Assembly: GCA_000467935.1 (NCBI GenBank)
Contig: KI259862.1
Location: 23,172-87,171 of the forward strand
DNA: 64,000 nt
Direction: 5' to 3'
DNA from: Peptostreptococcaceae bacterium oral taxon 113 str. W5053
GTDB lineage: Bacteria; Bacillota; Clostridia; Tissierellales; Peptoniphilaceae
Under the pieces are notes generated by a model, which worked only from the letters and a program-made list of their open reading frames with translations, was not told the DNA's origin and searched no databases. Below are positions 43,813 through 52,671 of this stretch, in pieces (the stretch's first letter is position 1; each line of letters opens with the position of its first letter). A program made the position numbers and the translations under genes.

Positions 43813-44455
43813 CCATACTTGTCTTAAAGCGGATGCGACGGCGGAACACATCGTTTTGTTGTGTAATGAAGCAAAAAAATTCGGTTTTAAAGCCGTATGT
43901 ATCAATCCGAGTTATGTGGCATTTGCTAAGGAACAATTAAAAGATACGGAAATTGCTGTCGCCACTGTGGTTGGATTCCCTTTGGGCGCTAATCGTTGGG
44001 AGATTAAGCGAGAGGAAGCTCTTCTTGCAATAGCGGACGGAGCGGATGAGATTGATATGGTTCAAAATATTGCTTATGTAAAAGACGGTCGTTTTGATTT
44101 GGTGGAAGCGGAAATCAAAAAGATTCGAGAGACTTTGCCGAAAGAAGTGGTTTTAAAAGTGATTTTGGAAACGTGTTTATTATCCGATGATGAAATTGTA
44201 GAGTCTTCTCGTGCGGCGCAAAGAGCCGGAGCGGATTTTATTAAGACTTCCACAGGGTTTTCCACCGGCGGGGCAAAGGTGGAAGATATTCTTCTTATGC
44301 GAAAAACTGTTGGAGAAGATATGAAAATAAAAGCATCCGGCGGTATTCGAGATTTAAATAAAGCTTTGAGTATGTTGGAGGCGGGAGCGAATCGTTTAGG
44401 TATTTCTTCCAGTGTTTCCATTATGAGAGAACTGGAGGAACGTGATGAAATTTAA
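43790..44455 (+). CDS. deoC: Deoxyribose-phosphate aldolase
   Basis: DeoC splits 2-deoxyribose 5-phosphate into glyceraldehyde 3-phosphate and acetaldehyde in deoxynucleoside breakdown. The 221-residue TIM barrel shows DHTCLKADAT near residue 8, VVGFPLGAN near 59, LKVILETCLL near 122 with the reactive-site lysine context, and DFIKTSTGFSTGGA near 146 with the Schiff-base lysine. KASGGIRDL near 178 follows. Length is normal. No other deo gene is adjacent. It overlaps its neighbours on both sides. Confidence 0.95.
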   Translation: MNLAKMIDHTCLKADATAEHIVLLCNEAKKFGFKAVCINPSYVAFAKEQLKDTEIAVATVVGFPLGANRWEIKREEALLAIADGADEIDMVQNIAYVKDGRFDLVEAEIKKIRETLPKEVVLKVILETCLLSDDEIVESSRAAQRAGADFIKTSTGFSTGGAKVEDILLMRKTVGEDMKIKASGGIRDLNKALSMLEAGANRLGISSSVSIMRELEERDEI

Positions 44456-45224
44456 TTTAAATCCGATAGCGTTCACCATGTTCGGCATTCCGGTTATGTG
44501 GTATGGAATTTTAATTGCTGTGGGGATGTTTTTAGGGGCTACGGTTGCATCTAAAGAGATTAGAAGACGAGGATTTTCCGAGGAGCGCTTATGGGATTTG
44601 TTAATGTGGACAATCCCGGCAGCTATTATCGGAGCAAGGGCTTACTATGTTATTTTTCAATGGGATTTTTACCGATTGCATCCGGCGGAAATTATCAATA
44701 TTCGAGGCGGCGGTTTAGCGATTCACGGTTCCTTGATGGCAGCTTTTTTAGTGGGTTACGTTTATTGCAAAAGAAAAAAAATTCCTCCTTTATTGATGTT
44801 TGATATTGCCGCACCCGGAATTATTTTGGGACAAGCCATCGGGCGTTGGGGTAATTTTATCAATCAGGAGGCTCACGGAGGTCCTACAGATTTACCTTGG
44901 GGCATTATCATTGACGGTCAAAAAGTTCACCCCACATTTTTTTATGAATCGATGGGGAATTTTCTGATTTGTTTGTTTTTGCTATATTTTGCCAGAAAAA
45001 AACAAACGAAAGACGGACAAATCATCAGTTTATATTTGATTTGTTATGGGGTTCTTCGTTTTTTCGTCGAAGGGCTGCGAACGGACAGTTTAATGTTAGG
45101 GCCCATTCGAGTGGCTCAATTGGTCAGTTTATTGGGAATGTTTGCGGGAATTATAGGTTTTATTTTAGCTTCCAAGAGGAACAAGGGCTTGACAATAGGC
45201 GATGAATTGAAAAAGGTGAAATAA
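44445..45224 (+). CDS. lgt: Prolipoprotein diacylglyceryl transferase
   Basis: Lgt attaches diacylglycerol to the lipobox cysteine of lipoproteins at the membrane. The 259-residue protein has seven predicted helices. Conserved motifs are RGGGLAIHGSL near residue 84 and the Lgt signature GRWGNFINQEAHGG near 129, with PTFFYESMGN near 161. ATG 44445 follows GGAGG by 6 bases; GTG 44442 is the alternative. It overlaps deoC by 11 bases and is closed by a clear terminator. It would process the lipobox proteins predicted elsewhere in the window. Confidence 0.95.
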   Translation: MKFNLNPIAFTMFGIPVMWYGILIAVGMFLGATVASKEIRRRGFSEERLWDLLMWTIPAAIIGARAYYVIFQWDFYRLHPAEIINIRGGGLAIHGSLMAAFLVGYVYCKRKKIPPLLMFDIAAPGIILGQAIGRWGNFINQEAHGGPTDLPWGIIIDGQKVHPTFFYESMGNFLICLFLLYFARKKQTKDGQIISLYLICYGVLRFFVEGLRTDSLMLGPIRVAQLVSLLGMFAGIIGFILASKRNKGLTIGDELKKVK

Positions 45225-45230
45225 AGAAAA

Positions 45231-45261
45231 AAAGAGGTTTCGAAAAGAACCTCTTTTTTTT
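45231..45261 (+). terminator. Terminator of lgt
   Basis: Arms AAAGAGGTT and AACCTCTTT enclose TCGAAAAG and are followed by T residues. Confidence 0.92.
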
Positions 45262-45269
45262 GTGCATAC

Positions 45270-45336
45270 AAGGCAGAACAAATTTTCTGTTTTATGCAGA
45301 AAAAATTAAAAAAATACAGAAAATTTGTTCTGCCTT
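45270..45336. repeat. 21-bp perfect inverted repeat between lgt and mraZ
   Basis: The arms 45270-45290 and 45316-45336 are perfect reverse complements over 21 bases (AAGGCAGAACAAATT... and its mirror), separated by 25 A-rich bases. It follows the lgt terminator directly and has no T run, so it is not a classic terminator. It could be a protein-binding site, a small structured RNA or the relic of a mobile sequence. Confidence 0.8.
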
Positions 45337-45464
45337 GATAAGGTCTTTTTGAAAGTGAAGAAAAAACGCCCTCCACTTTTCACAAAAAAATTATAAAACA
45401 TTGAAATATCAATATAAAAATAAGAAATGAATGAAAAAATAATCGAATAAAAAAGGAAAGAATC

Positions 45465-45493
45465 TTGCTAAATAATAAGATATAAGGTATTAT
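45465..45493 (+). promoter_or_regulatory. Promoter of the mraZ-ftsQ cluster
   Basis: TTGCTA at 45465-45470 and TATTAT at 45488-45493 are 17 bases apart. The inferred start point at about 45500 lies next to the MraZ operator. Confidence 0.6.
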
Positions 45494-45502
45494 TATACAT
45501 AA

Positions 45503-45526
45503 GTGGAGGAAAATGGTTGAAAGTGG
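45503..45526 (+). promoter_or_regulatory. MraZ operator, three GTGG-type repeats
   Basis: GTGG at 45503, ATGG at 45513 and GTGG at 45523 recur with an exact 10-base period just after the predicted transcription start. MraZ is known to bind tandem GTGG(G/T) repeats with this spacing upstream of its own gene, so autoregulation of the division cluster is likely. Confidence 0.75.
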
Positions 45527-45556
45527 TTTACGACACAGGAAAGGATCGGGTGCATT

Positions 45557-45988
45557 ATGTTTTTCGGAGAGTATGAACATAATATTGATGATAAAGGTAG
45601 AGTGATTATGCCCGCCAAATTCCGCGAGGATTTGGGAATGGTTTTTTATGTGACCAAAGGTTTAAACAACTGTCTTTTTGTGTACCCGAAAGAAGCCTGG
45701 GAAAAGCGTATTGAAGAACTTGGTCGTTTAGGGGATAATCAAGAACAAGTCCGTCGCTTTAAACGAATTTTCTTTTCCAATGCAAGTCAAAATGTTTTGG
45801 ATAAGCAAGGTCGTGTGGTGATTACTCCGAAGCTTCGTCAAGAGGCAAGTCTTACAAAAGAAATCGTATTTATCGGAGTTAATGACCATATTGAAATATG
45901 GGATGCTAAGAATTGGGAAGAGTATATCAATATGGATGATGAAACCTATGAAACCTTAGCCTCTTATTTGGACAATCCTCAACTTTAG
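45557..45988 (+). CDS. mraZ: Transcriptional regulator MraZ
   Basis: MraZ is a ring-forming, AbrB-like DNA-binding protein that controls the division and cell-wall cluster. The 143-residue protein has the two half-repeats of the family: MFFGEYEHNIDDKGRVIMPAKF at the start and ASQNVLDKQGRVVITPKLR near residue 75. The ribosome binding site is weak (GGATCGGGTG). The operator upstream fits autoregulation. rsmH follows after 12 bases. Confidence 0.95.
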   Translation: MFFGEYEHNIDDKGRVIMPAKFREDLGMVFYVTKGLNNCLFVYPKEAWEKRIEELGRLGDNQEQVRRFKRIFFSNASQNVLDKQGRVVITPKLRQEASLTKEIVFIGVNDHIEIWDAKNWEEYINMDDETYETLASYLDNPQL

Positions 45989-46000
45989 GAGGTGTAGAAG

Positions 46001-47020
46001 ATGGAATTTCAACATACACCGGTACTTTTAAAGGAAACCGTTGAAGGATTAAACATTCAACCTGATGGAATCTATGTGGACGGTACATTAGGCGGAGGGG
46101 GTCATAGCTTAGAGATTGTAAAGCGTTTGACGACCGGAAGATTAATTGGCATAGATCAGGATGAGTGTGCTATCCAAAAAGCTTCAGAAATCTTATCCGA
46201 ATATTCGGATAAAGTCTGTTTGGTGAAGGGAAATTATAGAAATATCAAAAAAATTTTGAAAAATTTAAACATTCAACATATTGACGGGGCGTTGTTGGAC
46301 ATTGGAGTGTCTTCTTATCAATTTGACGAAGGGGAACGAGGGTTCAGCTTTCACGAAGACGCTATATTGGATATGCGCATGGATCAAAGCATGGAAAAGA
46401 ATGCGAAAGATATTGTAAATTCTTATACATTAGGAGAATTGACCGAGATATTTTGGAAATATGGTGAAGAAAATTGGGGAAAGAGAATTGCCGAATTTAT
46501 TGTTGAAGAAAGAAGACGAAAGCCTATTAAGACAACTTTGGAATTGGTAGATATTATAAAAAAAGCTATTCCGAAGCGCAAACGACAAGAAGCTCATCCG
46601 GCAAGAAAGGTTTTTCAAGCGCTTCGTATTGAGGTCAACGATGAATTAAATGCACTGAGAGACGGGCTATATGGTTTTGTAGATGTATTACAACCAAAGG
46701 GTAGATTGGCGATTATTACTTTTCATTCTTTGGAAGATCGCATCGTAAAACAAAGTTTTAAGGATTTGGCAAGAGATTGTATTTGTCCGGCGGACTTTCC
46801 GATTTGTGTATGTAATCATCGGGCCAAGATTGAAATCGTAAATACAAAACCCATTGTTGCCGGTGAAAAAGAATTACGAGAAAATCAACGCTCAAGAAGT
46901 GCGAAGCTTAGAATTGCACAAAGGAAGCAGAGGGAAAACTATCATGACACAAGATATATCTTTACAAGAACAATGGATTCAAGAGAGAAATGTACAGAAG
47001 GACAAATTGAAAAATCATAA
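46001..47020 (+). CDS. rsmH: 16S rRNA (cytosine-1402-N4)-methyltransferase RsmH
   Basis: RsmH methylates C1402 of 16S rRNA with S-adenosylmethionine. The 339-residue protein shows HTPVLLKETVEGL at residues 5-17, YVDGTLGGGGHSLEIVKRL near 26, DGALLDIGVSSYQFDEGERG near 97 and IITFHSLEDRIVKQSF near 234. It is slightly longer than usual, because the C-terminus runs about 25 residues past the family's normal end. As a result it overlaps ftsL by 77 bases in another frame, possibly through loss of an earlier stop. The function is firm. Confidence 0.94.
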   Translation: MEFQHTPVLLKETVEGLNIQPDGIYVDGTLGGGGHSLEIVKRLTTGRLIGIDQDECAIQKASEILSEYSDKVCLVKGNYRNIKKILKNLNIQHIDGALLDIGVSSYQFDEGERGFSFHEDAILDMRMDQSMEKNAKDIVNSYTLGELTEIFWKYGEENWGKRIAEFIVEERRRKPIKTTLELVDIIKKAIPKRKRQEAHPARKVFQALRIEVNDELNALRDGLYGFVDVLQPKGRLAIITFHSLEDRIVKQSFKDLARDCICPADFPICVCNHRAKIEIVNTKPIVAGEKELRENQRSRSAKLRIAQRKQRENYHDTRYIFTRTMDSREKCTEGQIEKS

Positions 47021-47414
47021 AAAAGTTCACGGGATTGCAAAAACTAAAAGGAAAGGTCGATCGAACAATTTAAGCGCTGCTCGTGTTTTTGTGTTATCTC
47101 TTTTGGTTGTCTTTTTATCTTTAGTGCTTTTAAGAGAAACTAAAATTTCAACAATGAATAAGGAAATCTCCACTTTAAAGGCGGATATTGTTGAGTTGAC
47201 AGAGGAAAAAGATTCTTTGGCAAGAGTGTTACAACCTTATACAAAGAAAGACAGAGTTGAAAAATTGGCAATGAGTGCACTTGGAATGGATTATCCCACC
47301 AAAGCGCAAAAAACTTATGTACAGATTGAATATTCTCCGAAAGCTGTAGAGGAAGAAACATTAACATTTGCCGAAAAAGCGGTTGGATTTATTTTCGGGT
47401 TATTCCGTTATTAA
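46944..47414 (+). CDS. ftsL: Cell division protein FtsL
   Basis: The 156-residue protein has the FtsL layout: a basic cytoplasmic part (about 1-50, with KTKRKGRSNN), one membrane helix (about 53-73, ARVFVLSLLVVFLSLVLL) and an outside leucine-zipper-like coiled coil (ISTMNKEISTLKADIVELTE). FtsL forms a complex with DivIC/FtsB and FtsQ/DivIB to activate septal wall synthesis. ATG 46944 follows AGAGGGAAA; the longer frame from 46854 lies wholly inside rsmH. Sequence conservation is low in this family, so the call leans on layout and position before the PBP gene. Confidence 0.85.
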   Translation: MTQDISLQEQWIQERNVQKDKLKNHKKVHGIAKTKRKGRSNNLSAARVFVLSLLVVFLSLVLLRETKISTMNKEISTLKADIVELTEEKDSLARVLQPYTKKDRVEKLAMSALGMDYPTKAQKTYVQIEYSPKAVEEETLTFAEKAVGFIFGLFRY

Positions 47415-47436
47415 CAAATAAAAAGGAGTTATTGCG

Positions 47437-49167
47437 ATGAGGAAAAGAGTGATGACGGTTTTCTGCGTCGCTTCCCTATTGACTTTGGCACTGATTGTTC
47501 GCTTGATAGATTTACAAGTGCTAAACAGTCAGTATAAGATTTATGCTGTTGAGAATTCACGATATGCGGTTAAAATACCGGCAAGCAGAGGAAGTATTTT
47601 AGACACGAAGGGAAAAGTTTTGGCTCAAAGTGTAAAAATCAATGTATGCTATATGGTTCCGGAAAACATTCAGGATCATAAGGCTGCTGCCAAACAATTT
47701 GCACAAATTTTATCGCTGGATGAAATTGATGTACAAAAAAAGATGGAGCAAAAAGGCGCAGTACTTCTTAAAAAAGATTTAACCAAAGAAGAAACGAAGG
47801 AAATTGAAAAATTAGATTCGTCCGATGTTTTTATTAAAATAGAAAATGGAAGATATTATCCCAATGAAGATCTTGCTGCTCATCTTTTAGGATTTACAAA
47901 TATCGACAATGAAGGAAGCTATGGTTTGGAGTTGTCTTATGATAAAATTTTGAGTGGAGTACCGGGCAAAGAGATGCTGAGTCGTTCTATTTCCGGTGAA
48001 CGTGTAAGTTATAAAGACGAGATGGTTTTTTCCGAGACCCCGGGAGAGACGATTGTAACAACCATTGATTTAGGCATTCAAGAGATTCTTTATCAAAGAG
48101 GCAAGGAGGCTTTTGAATCCATGAATCCGAAGGAACTGATTTTGGTGGCGATGAATCCGAATAACGGAGATATTTTGGGAATGCAGGCATTTCCGAATTT
48201 TAATTCAAATCATCCCCGAGACATTGCAGCCAAACAGAGCGATCAGACAAAGAAGTTATCGGAAGATGAATTATTACAAGAGTATTTCAAATTGTGGAAT
48301 AATCCTTGTATATCTAATATGTATGAGCCGGGAAGCGTATTTAAATTGATTACTCTGTCTGCTGCTTTGGAAGAAAACACAACCGATGACAGCCATGTAT
48401 ACTATTGTGACGGATTTGTACATGATTTGCCCGGTGAATTTGACGTTCGATGTTGGAGTTGGAATAACCCTCACGGGACGCAAGATATAAGTCACGCCTT
48501 GACGAACTCCTGCAATCCCGCTTTTGTTCAAATTGCCAGAGAACTTGGAAAAGAAAAATTGTATGAATATATCATAGGATTTGGTTTCGGAGAACTTACG
48601 GGAATTGAACTTCCTGGAGAAACCTATGGCGAAATGCCCAAATCAATAGATGAAATCAGACCGTTGGAATTGGCTACTTTAAGTTTTGGACATGGTATCG
48701 CCACGACACCTATTCAAACAATTTCGGCAGTCAGTGCTGTGGTAAACGGAGGGAAACTCTATCGACCTCGAATTGTAAAAGAGACGCTGAACAGTCGGGG
48801 AGAAGTGGTTCAAAAGATTCCGATTGTAGAAAAACGACAGGTAATCAGTGAAAACACATCGACAAAAATGAGAAATTACATGCAAAGAGTTATAGATGAC
48901 GGGATAGGGATTGTACAAATTCCGGGATACAATATCGGAGGAAAGACGGGGACAACGGTTAAATTAGTTGATGGAAAATATGATGATGAATATCGTCTGC
49001 ACAGTTTTGTCAGCACATTTCCGGCAGATAAACCGGATATTGTCTTATTGGCTATGATGGATGAAAGTTTTCAGGGTTTAAATCCGAATTTAACCTTAAC
49101 AAAGTGGATCTTATCAGATATTATTTCTTATAAGAAATATGAGTCTAAAGTGCAGACGGGCGAATAA
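47437..49167 (+). CDS. ftsI: Class B penicillin-binding protein for septation (FtsI/PbpB type)
   Basis: This transpeptidase cross-links septal peptidoglycan. The 576-residue protein has an N-terminal membrane helix (about 5-25), the dimerisation domain (SRGSILDTKGKVLAQS near 51) and the transpeptidase domain. The nucleophile is S300 in PGSVFK, SCN lies near 358 and KTGTT at 503-507. It ends soon after the domain, without PASTA repeats, unlike B. subtilis PbpB or SpoVD. AAGGAG precedes the ATG. The gene is followed by a probable weak terminator. Confidence 0.92.
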   Translation: MRKRVMTVFCVASLLTLALIVRLIDLQVLNSQYKIYAVENSRYAVKIPASRGSILDTKGKVLAQSVKINVCYMVPENIQDHKAAAKQFAQILSLDEIDVQKKMEQKGAVLLKKDLTKEETKEIEKLDSSDVFIKIENGRYYPNEDLAAHLLGFTNIDNEGSYGLELSYDKILSGVPGKEMLSRSISGERVSYKDEMVFSETPGETIVTTIDLGIQEILYQRGKEAFESMNPKELILVAMNPNNGDILGMQAFPNFNSNHPRDIAAKQSDQTKKLSEDELLQEYFKLWNNPCISNMYEPGSVFKLITLSAALEENTTDDSHVYYCDGFVHDLPGEFDVRCWSWNNPHGTQDISHALTNSCNPAFVQIARELGKEKLYEYIIGFGFGELTGIELPGETYGEMPKSIDEIRPLELATLSFGHGIATTPIQTISAVSAVVNGGKLYRPRIVKETLNSRGEVVQKIPIVEKRQVISENTSTKMRNYMQRVIDDGIGIVQIPGYNIGGKTGTTVKLVDGKYDDEYRLHSFVSTFPADKPDIVLLAMMDESFQGLNPNLTLTKWILSDIISYKKYESKVQTGE

Positions 49168-49175
49168 AAAATAAA

Positions 49176-49204
49176 AAAAGGCGACTGATGAAGTTGTCTT
49201 TTTT
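49176..49204 (+). terminator. Weak hairpin between the class B PBP gene and mraY
   Basis: Arms AAAAGGCGACT and AGTTGTCTTTT pair with two G-U pairs. A T run follows. Read-through into mraY is likely. Confidence 0.55.
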
Positions 49205-49224
49205 CAAATGAGGGGGGATGTGTT

Positions 49225-50217
49225 ATGAATCAAATATATAACAGCTTTTTAGCTCTTATCGTATGTTTCGGCTTAACACTGATTTTTGGAAAAATATTAA
49301 TTCCCATGTTAAAAAAGGCAAAGGTGGGACAACATATTCGAGAAGACGGACCAAAGAGTCATTATGCAAAGCAGGGGACTCCAACAATGGGGGGAGTAAT
49401 GATAGCATTGGCTGTCATTATTACAGCGTTTATTTTCGGACTATTTAAAGGGAGAAGCGGACTGGTATTATTATCGATGCTGTTATTTGGAACGGTGGGC
49501 TTTGTGGACGACTATTTTAAATTGGTATTGAAACGCTCCTTGGGCTTGGACGAAAGACAAAAATTGATTATGCAATTCGTTTTTGCAATCTGCATTTTAA
49601 CAATATATTCTTTTATTGCAGATAATGGGCTTTTTGCTCAACGATTTCCTTTTGTACAACAAAGAATCAGTTTTAGCGTATTGATTTATCCTATTATGAT
49701 TTTTATTTTCTTAGGCGTGGTTAATGCGGTAAACTTAACAGACGGATTAGACGGATTGGCCAGTGGAGTAAGTCAACCGGTATTTCTTACAATAGCAATT
49801 ATCGCTTTCGTGTTAAAACAACAAAGTGTAGGGGTTTTGGCATTTGCCTTTGTGGGAACCTTAATGGGCTTTTTATTTTTTAACGCAAATCCTGCCAGTG
49901 TGTATATGGGAGATACCGGTTCCATGGCTCTTGGAGGAGCAATAGCAGGTTTTGCTTTGGTCTTGGATATTCCCTTTTATCTTCCGTTATTGGGCGGAAT
50001 ATTTATGGTTGAGGCGCTTTCTGTTATTATACAAACCGTTTATTTTCGAAAAACCGGTGGAAAGAGAATTTTTCTTATGAGTCCCATACACCATCATTTT
50101 GAGTTAAAGGGGTATAAAGAACCGAAAATTGTGACAACTTTTTCTCAGGTAAGTATTTTATTGTGTGTTTTAACCTTGCTATTATTCTTCTATTCCTTTG
50201 TTGGAGGAAAATTATGA
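49225..50217 (+). CDS. mraY: Phospho-MurNAc-pentapeptide transferase MraY
   Basis: MraY transfers phospho-MurNAc-pentapeptide to undecaprenyl phosphate, giving lipid I. The 330-residue protein has ten predicted helices. Motifs are GTPTMGGVMIAL near residue 51, FVDDYFKLVLKRSLGLDERQK near 94, AVNLTDGLDGLASG near 172 and MGDTGSMALGGAIAGF near 230, with HHHFELKGYKEP near 289. It overlaps murD by 4 bases (ATGA). It is the first of a run of overlapping lipid II genes. Confidence 0.96.
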   Translation: MNQIYNSFLALIVCFGLTLIFGKILIPMLKKAKVGQHIREDGPKSHYAKQGTPTMGGVMIALAVIITAFIFGLFKGRSGLVLLSMLLFGTVGFVDDYFKLVLKRSLGLDERQKLIMQFVFAICILTIYSFIADNGLFAQRFPFVQQRISFSVLIYPIMIFIFLGVVNAVNLTDGLDGLASGVSQPVFLTIAIIAFVLKQQSVGVLAFAFVGTLMGFLFFNANPASVYMGDTGSMALGGAIAGFALVLDIPFYLPLLGGIFMVEALSVIIQTVYFRKTGGKRIFLMSPIHHHFELKGYKEPKIVTTFSQVSILLCVLTLLLFFYSFVGGKL

Positions 50218-51542
50218 AAATTTTAATTTTTGGTTTTGGAGTTACGGGCATTGCGTCGGCAAAAGCATTTGATTTATTGGATATTCAATACGATATATTA
50301 GATAAAAAAAGTATTGGTGATATCTGCGAAATAGTAGAAAGAGAAAAAGTTTTTCCAAAGAATTTATATAATGATATCAAAGATGTCCCCTTTGAAGAAT
50401 ACGATTTTATATTAAAAAGCCCTGGAATAAGACTTTATCATAAATGGGTAAAAGACATGGTAAGTAGAAAATGTTCAGTAGTTTCAGATATTGAACTGGC
50501 TTATGAATGGTGGAAAGAACGAAAATTTATATGTATTACAGGAACAAATGGAAAGACGACGACAACCGCTTTGTTGGGAAAATTTCTGGAGGGACAAGGA
50601 TATACAACTCATGTAACGGGAAATATCGGCAAAGGGGTTTTGTGGGATTTTGCACAAGGAGGGGATGAAGATCAATATGTTATTGAAACATCCAGTTTTC
50701 AATTGGAATTTGTAAGACAATTCGCTCCTCAAATTGCAGGTATTTTAAATATCACTCCGGATCATTTGGATTGGCATGGGAGTATGGAAGCATATATTCA
50801 AGCCAAAATGAATCTGTTAAGAAAACAAAATGGGAAAGATATTGCCGTCTTAAACTGGGATGATGAAATTTTAAAAAGAGAGGCTCAAGGTTTAGCGAGT
50901 ACAAAGCATTGGATTTCACAGAAAGAAAGAGTGTACGGCTATTATTTGGAAGACGAATATATTGTAGAAGATTTGGAAAAAAAGATTCCATTGGTATCTA
51001 CGGATATCATTCATATTCCGGGAGCTCATAATGTAGAAAATATACTGATGGCCATCGGCTTAGCCAGAGCTGCTGGAGTAACCAAAGAAGTGATTGAAAA
51101 AACGTTGGATGCTTTTTATGGCGTGGAACATCGTATTGAACTGGTTAAAGAAGAAGCGGGGGTTCGCTATTACAACGATTCCAAAGGGACGAATGTCGAT
51201 GCCAGTATTAAAGCGATTGAAGCTTTCGATAATCCGTTAATTCTGATTGCCGGTGGATATGATAAACATGTTCCCTTAGACGCTTTTTTCGAAGCCTTTG
51301 GAGGGAAAGTTAAAAAATTAATTCTTTTGGGTCAGACGGCAAAACAGTTTGAAGAGACGGGCAGAAAACACGGATTTTATGATTCGATTTTAGTTCATGA
51401 CATGAAAGAAGCGGTAAACTATGCCAAAAAAATTGCGCAGTCAGGTGATGTGGTTTTACTTTCACCGGCAAGTGCAAGTTGGGGAATGTATCGGAATTTT
51501 GAAGAACGGGGAAAAGAGTTTAAAGCATTGGTAAAGGGATAA
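50214..51542 (+). CDS. murD: UDP-N-acetylmuramoyl-alanine-D-glutamate ligase MurD
   Basis: MurD adds D-glutamate to UDP-MurNAc-L-alanine. The 442-residue protein starts MKILIFGFGVTGIASAKAF, then has the Mur ligase P-loop GTNGKTTTTALLG near 110, ETSSFQLEF near 155, NITPDHLDWHG near 180 and YYNDSKGTNVDAS near 318. GGYDKHVPL near 347 is in the C-terminal domain. ATG 50214 follows GGAGG; the longer frame from 50163 lies within mraY. murE and murF are not next to it, unlike in many other dcw clusters. Confidence 0.96.
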   Translation: MKILIFGFGVTGIASAKAFDLLDIQYDILDKKSIGDICEIVEREKVFPKNLYNDIKDVPFEEYDFILKSPGIRLYHKWVKDMVSRKCSVVSDIELAYEWWKERKFICITGTNGKTTTTALLGKFLEGQGYTTHVTGNIGKGVLWDFAQGGDEDQYVIETSSFQLEFVRQFAPQIAGILNITPDHLDWHGSMEAYIQAKMNLLRKQNGKDIAVLNWDDEILKREAQGLASTKHWISQKERVYGYYLEDEYIVEDLEKKIPLVSTDIIHIPGAHNVENILMAIGLARAAGVTKEVIEKTLDAFYGVEHRIELVKEEAGVRYYNDSKGTNVDASIKAIEAFDNPLILIAGGYDKHVPLDAFFEAFGGKVKKLILLGQTAKQFEETGRKHGFYDSILVHDMKEAVNYAKKIAQSGDVVLLSPASASWGMYRNFEERGKEFKALVKG

Positions 51543-51555
51543 TTTGGAGGAAAAA

Positions 51556-52671
51556 ATGAAATTAAAGCGGAATAAATCGGATATCAATTTACTATTGGCT
51601 GTTATCGCTTTAGTTTTATTTGGAGTGATTATGGTGTATAGTTCTTCTTGGCCAAGTGCATCGATGGAATTCGGAAATCCACATCATTATATCAAAAGAC
51701 ATTTGATTTTTATCGGTATTGGAATGGTTCTACTTTTTATCGGTAGTTTCATCAATTATCATTTTTATAAACCTTTAGCGATATTGGCTTTAGCCGGGAC
51801 ATGGTTAGCATGCCTTTTGGTGTTTACACCTCTTGGAACGGATCAATATACTTTTGCTCGAAGATGGATTCGAATAGGAGGTCAGACTGTTATGCCCTCC
51901 GATTTTTTAAAAATCGGAATCATATTGTTTTTGGCTTGGTATTTTGAGAAACACACAGCGATTCATTCGTTAAAAAAGGCGACATTACCCGTTTTCGCTT
52001 TGATATTTTTTGTAGTGGCGCCGGTTATGTTACAGCCGGACTTTTCTACGTCCATTACCATTACTTTGGTTATGATGATTTTATTTTTTATTGCGGGGAT
52101 GAATAAGCACCATGTTATTCCGGCAATTGCTTTGGGAATTACAGGATTTTTTGTACTGTTAAAAATGGACCCGGAAAGACTTTCCAGATGGATGATTTTT
52201 AGAGATCCCATGTCGGATTTGTATGGGAACGGATGGCAATTAAGTCATTCTCTTTTTGCAGTCAGCTCCGGAGGAGTGTTTGGCGCCGGCATCGGTTTAA
52301 GTCGGCAAAAATATATTCTATCTCAAGCCCACAATGACTTTATTTTTGCTATTATCGCGGAAGAGTTGGGCTTTATAGGCTCATTGCTTCTCATCTTACT
52401 TTATATTTTTTTGGTATACAGAGGTGCTCGTATTGCGTGGGAAGCCAGCGATCGTTTTGGAATGTTTTTAGCTTATGGGATTACTGCACTAATCGGCATT
52501 CAGGCTTTAGTCAATATAGCTGTAGTAATCGGATTGATTCCCCCGACAGGAATCGCTTTGCCTTTTGTCAGCTATGGAGGATCCTCCGTGGTGACATTTA
52601 TGTTTATGGCAGGAGTTCTTTTGAATATATCGAAACACAAAAATCCAAAATATACCGGAGGTGTAGAATGA
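51556..52671 (+). CDS. ftsW: Septal peptidoglycan polymerase FtsW (SEDS family)
   Basis: FtsW is the SEDS glycosyltransferase that works with the class B PBP at the septum. The 371-residue protein has ten predicted helices. Conserved segments are VYSSSWPSA near residue 30, RRWIRIGG near 104 and the SEDS signature AHNDFIFAIIAEELGFIGSL near 257, with FVSYGGSS near 338. ATG 51556 follows GGAGG and overlaps nothing upstream; TTG 51544 is unlikely. The stop overlaps the murG start (ATGA). Confidence 0.94.
   Translation: MKLKRNKSDINLLLAVIALVLFGVIMVYSSSWPSASMEFGNPHHYIKRHLIFIGIGMVLLFIGSFINYHFYKPLAILALAGTWLACLLVFTPLGTDQYTFARRWIRIGGQTVMPSDFLKIGIILFLAWYFEKHTAIHSLKKATLPVFALIFFVVAPVMLQPDFSTSITITLVMMILFFIAGMNKHHVIPAIALGITGFFVLLKMDPERLSRWMIFRDPMSDLYGNGWQLSHSLFAVSSGGVFGAGIGLSRQKYILSQAHNDFIFAIIAEELGFIGSLLLILLYIFLVYRGARIAWEASDRFGMFLAYGITALIGIQALVNIAVVIGLIPPTGIALPFVSYGGSSVVTFMFMAGVLLNISKHKNPKYTGGVE

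Noticed and set aside
52437..52667. N-terminal extension of murG inside ftsW
   Set aside because: MurG begins with its conserved MKIIVSGGGTGGH at 52668 behind a good ribosome binding site. The extension is out-of-frame ftsW sequence.
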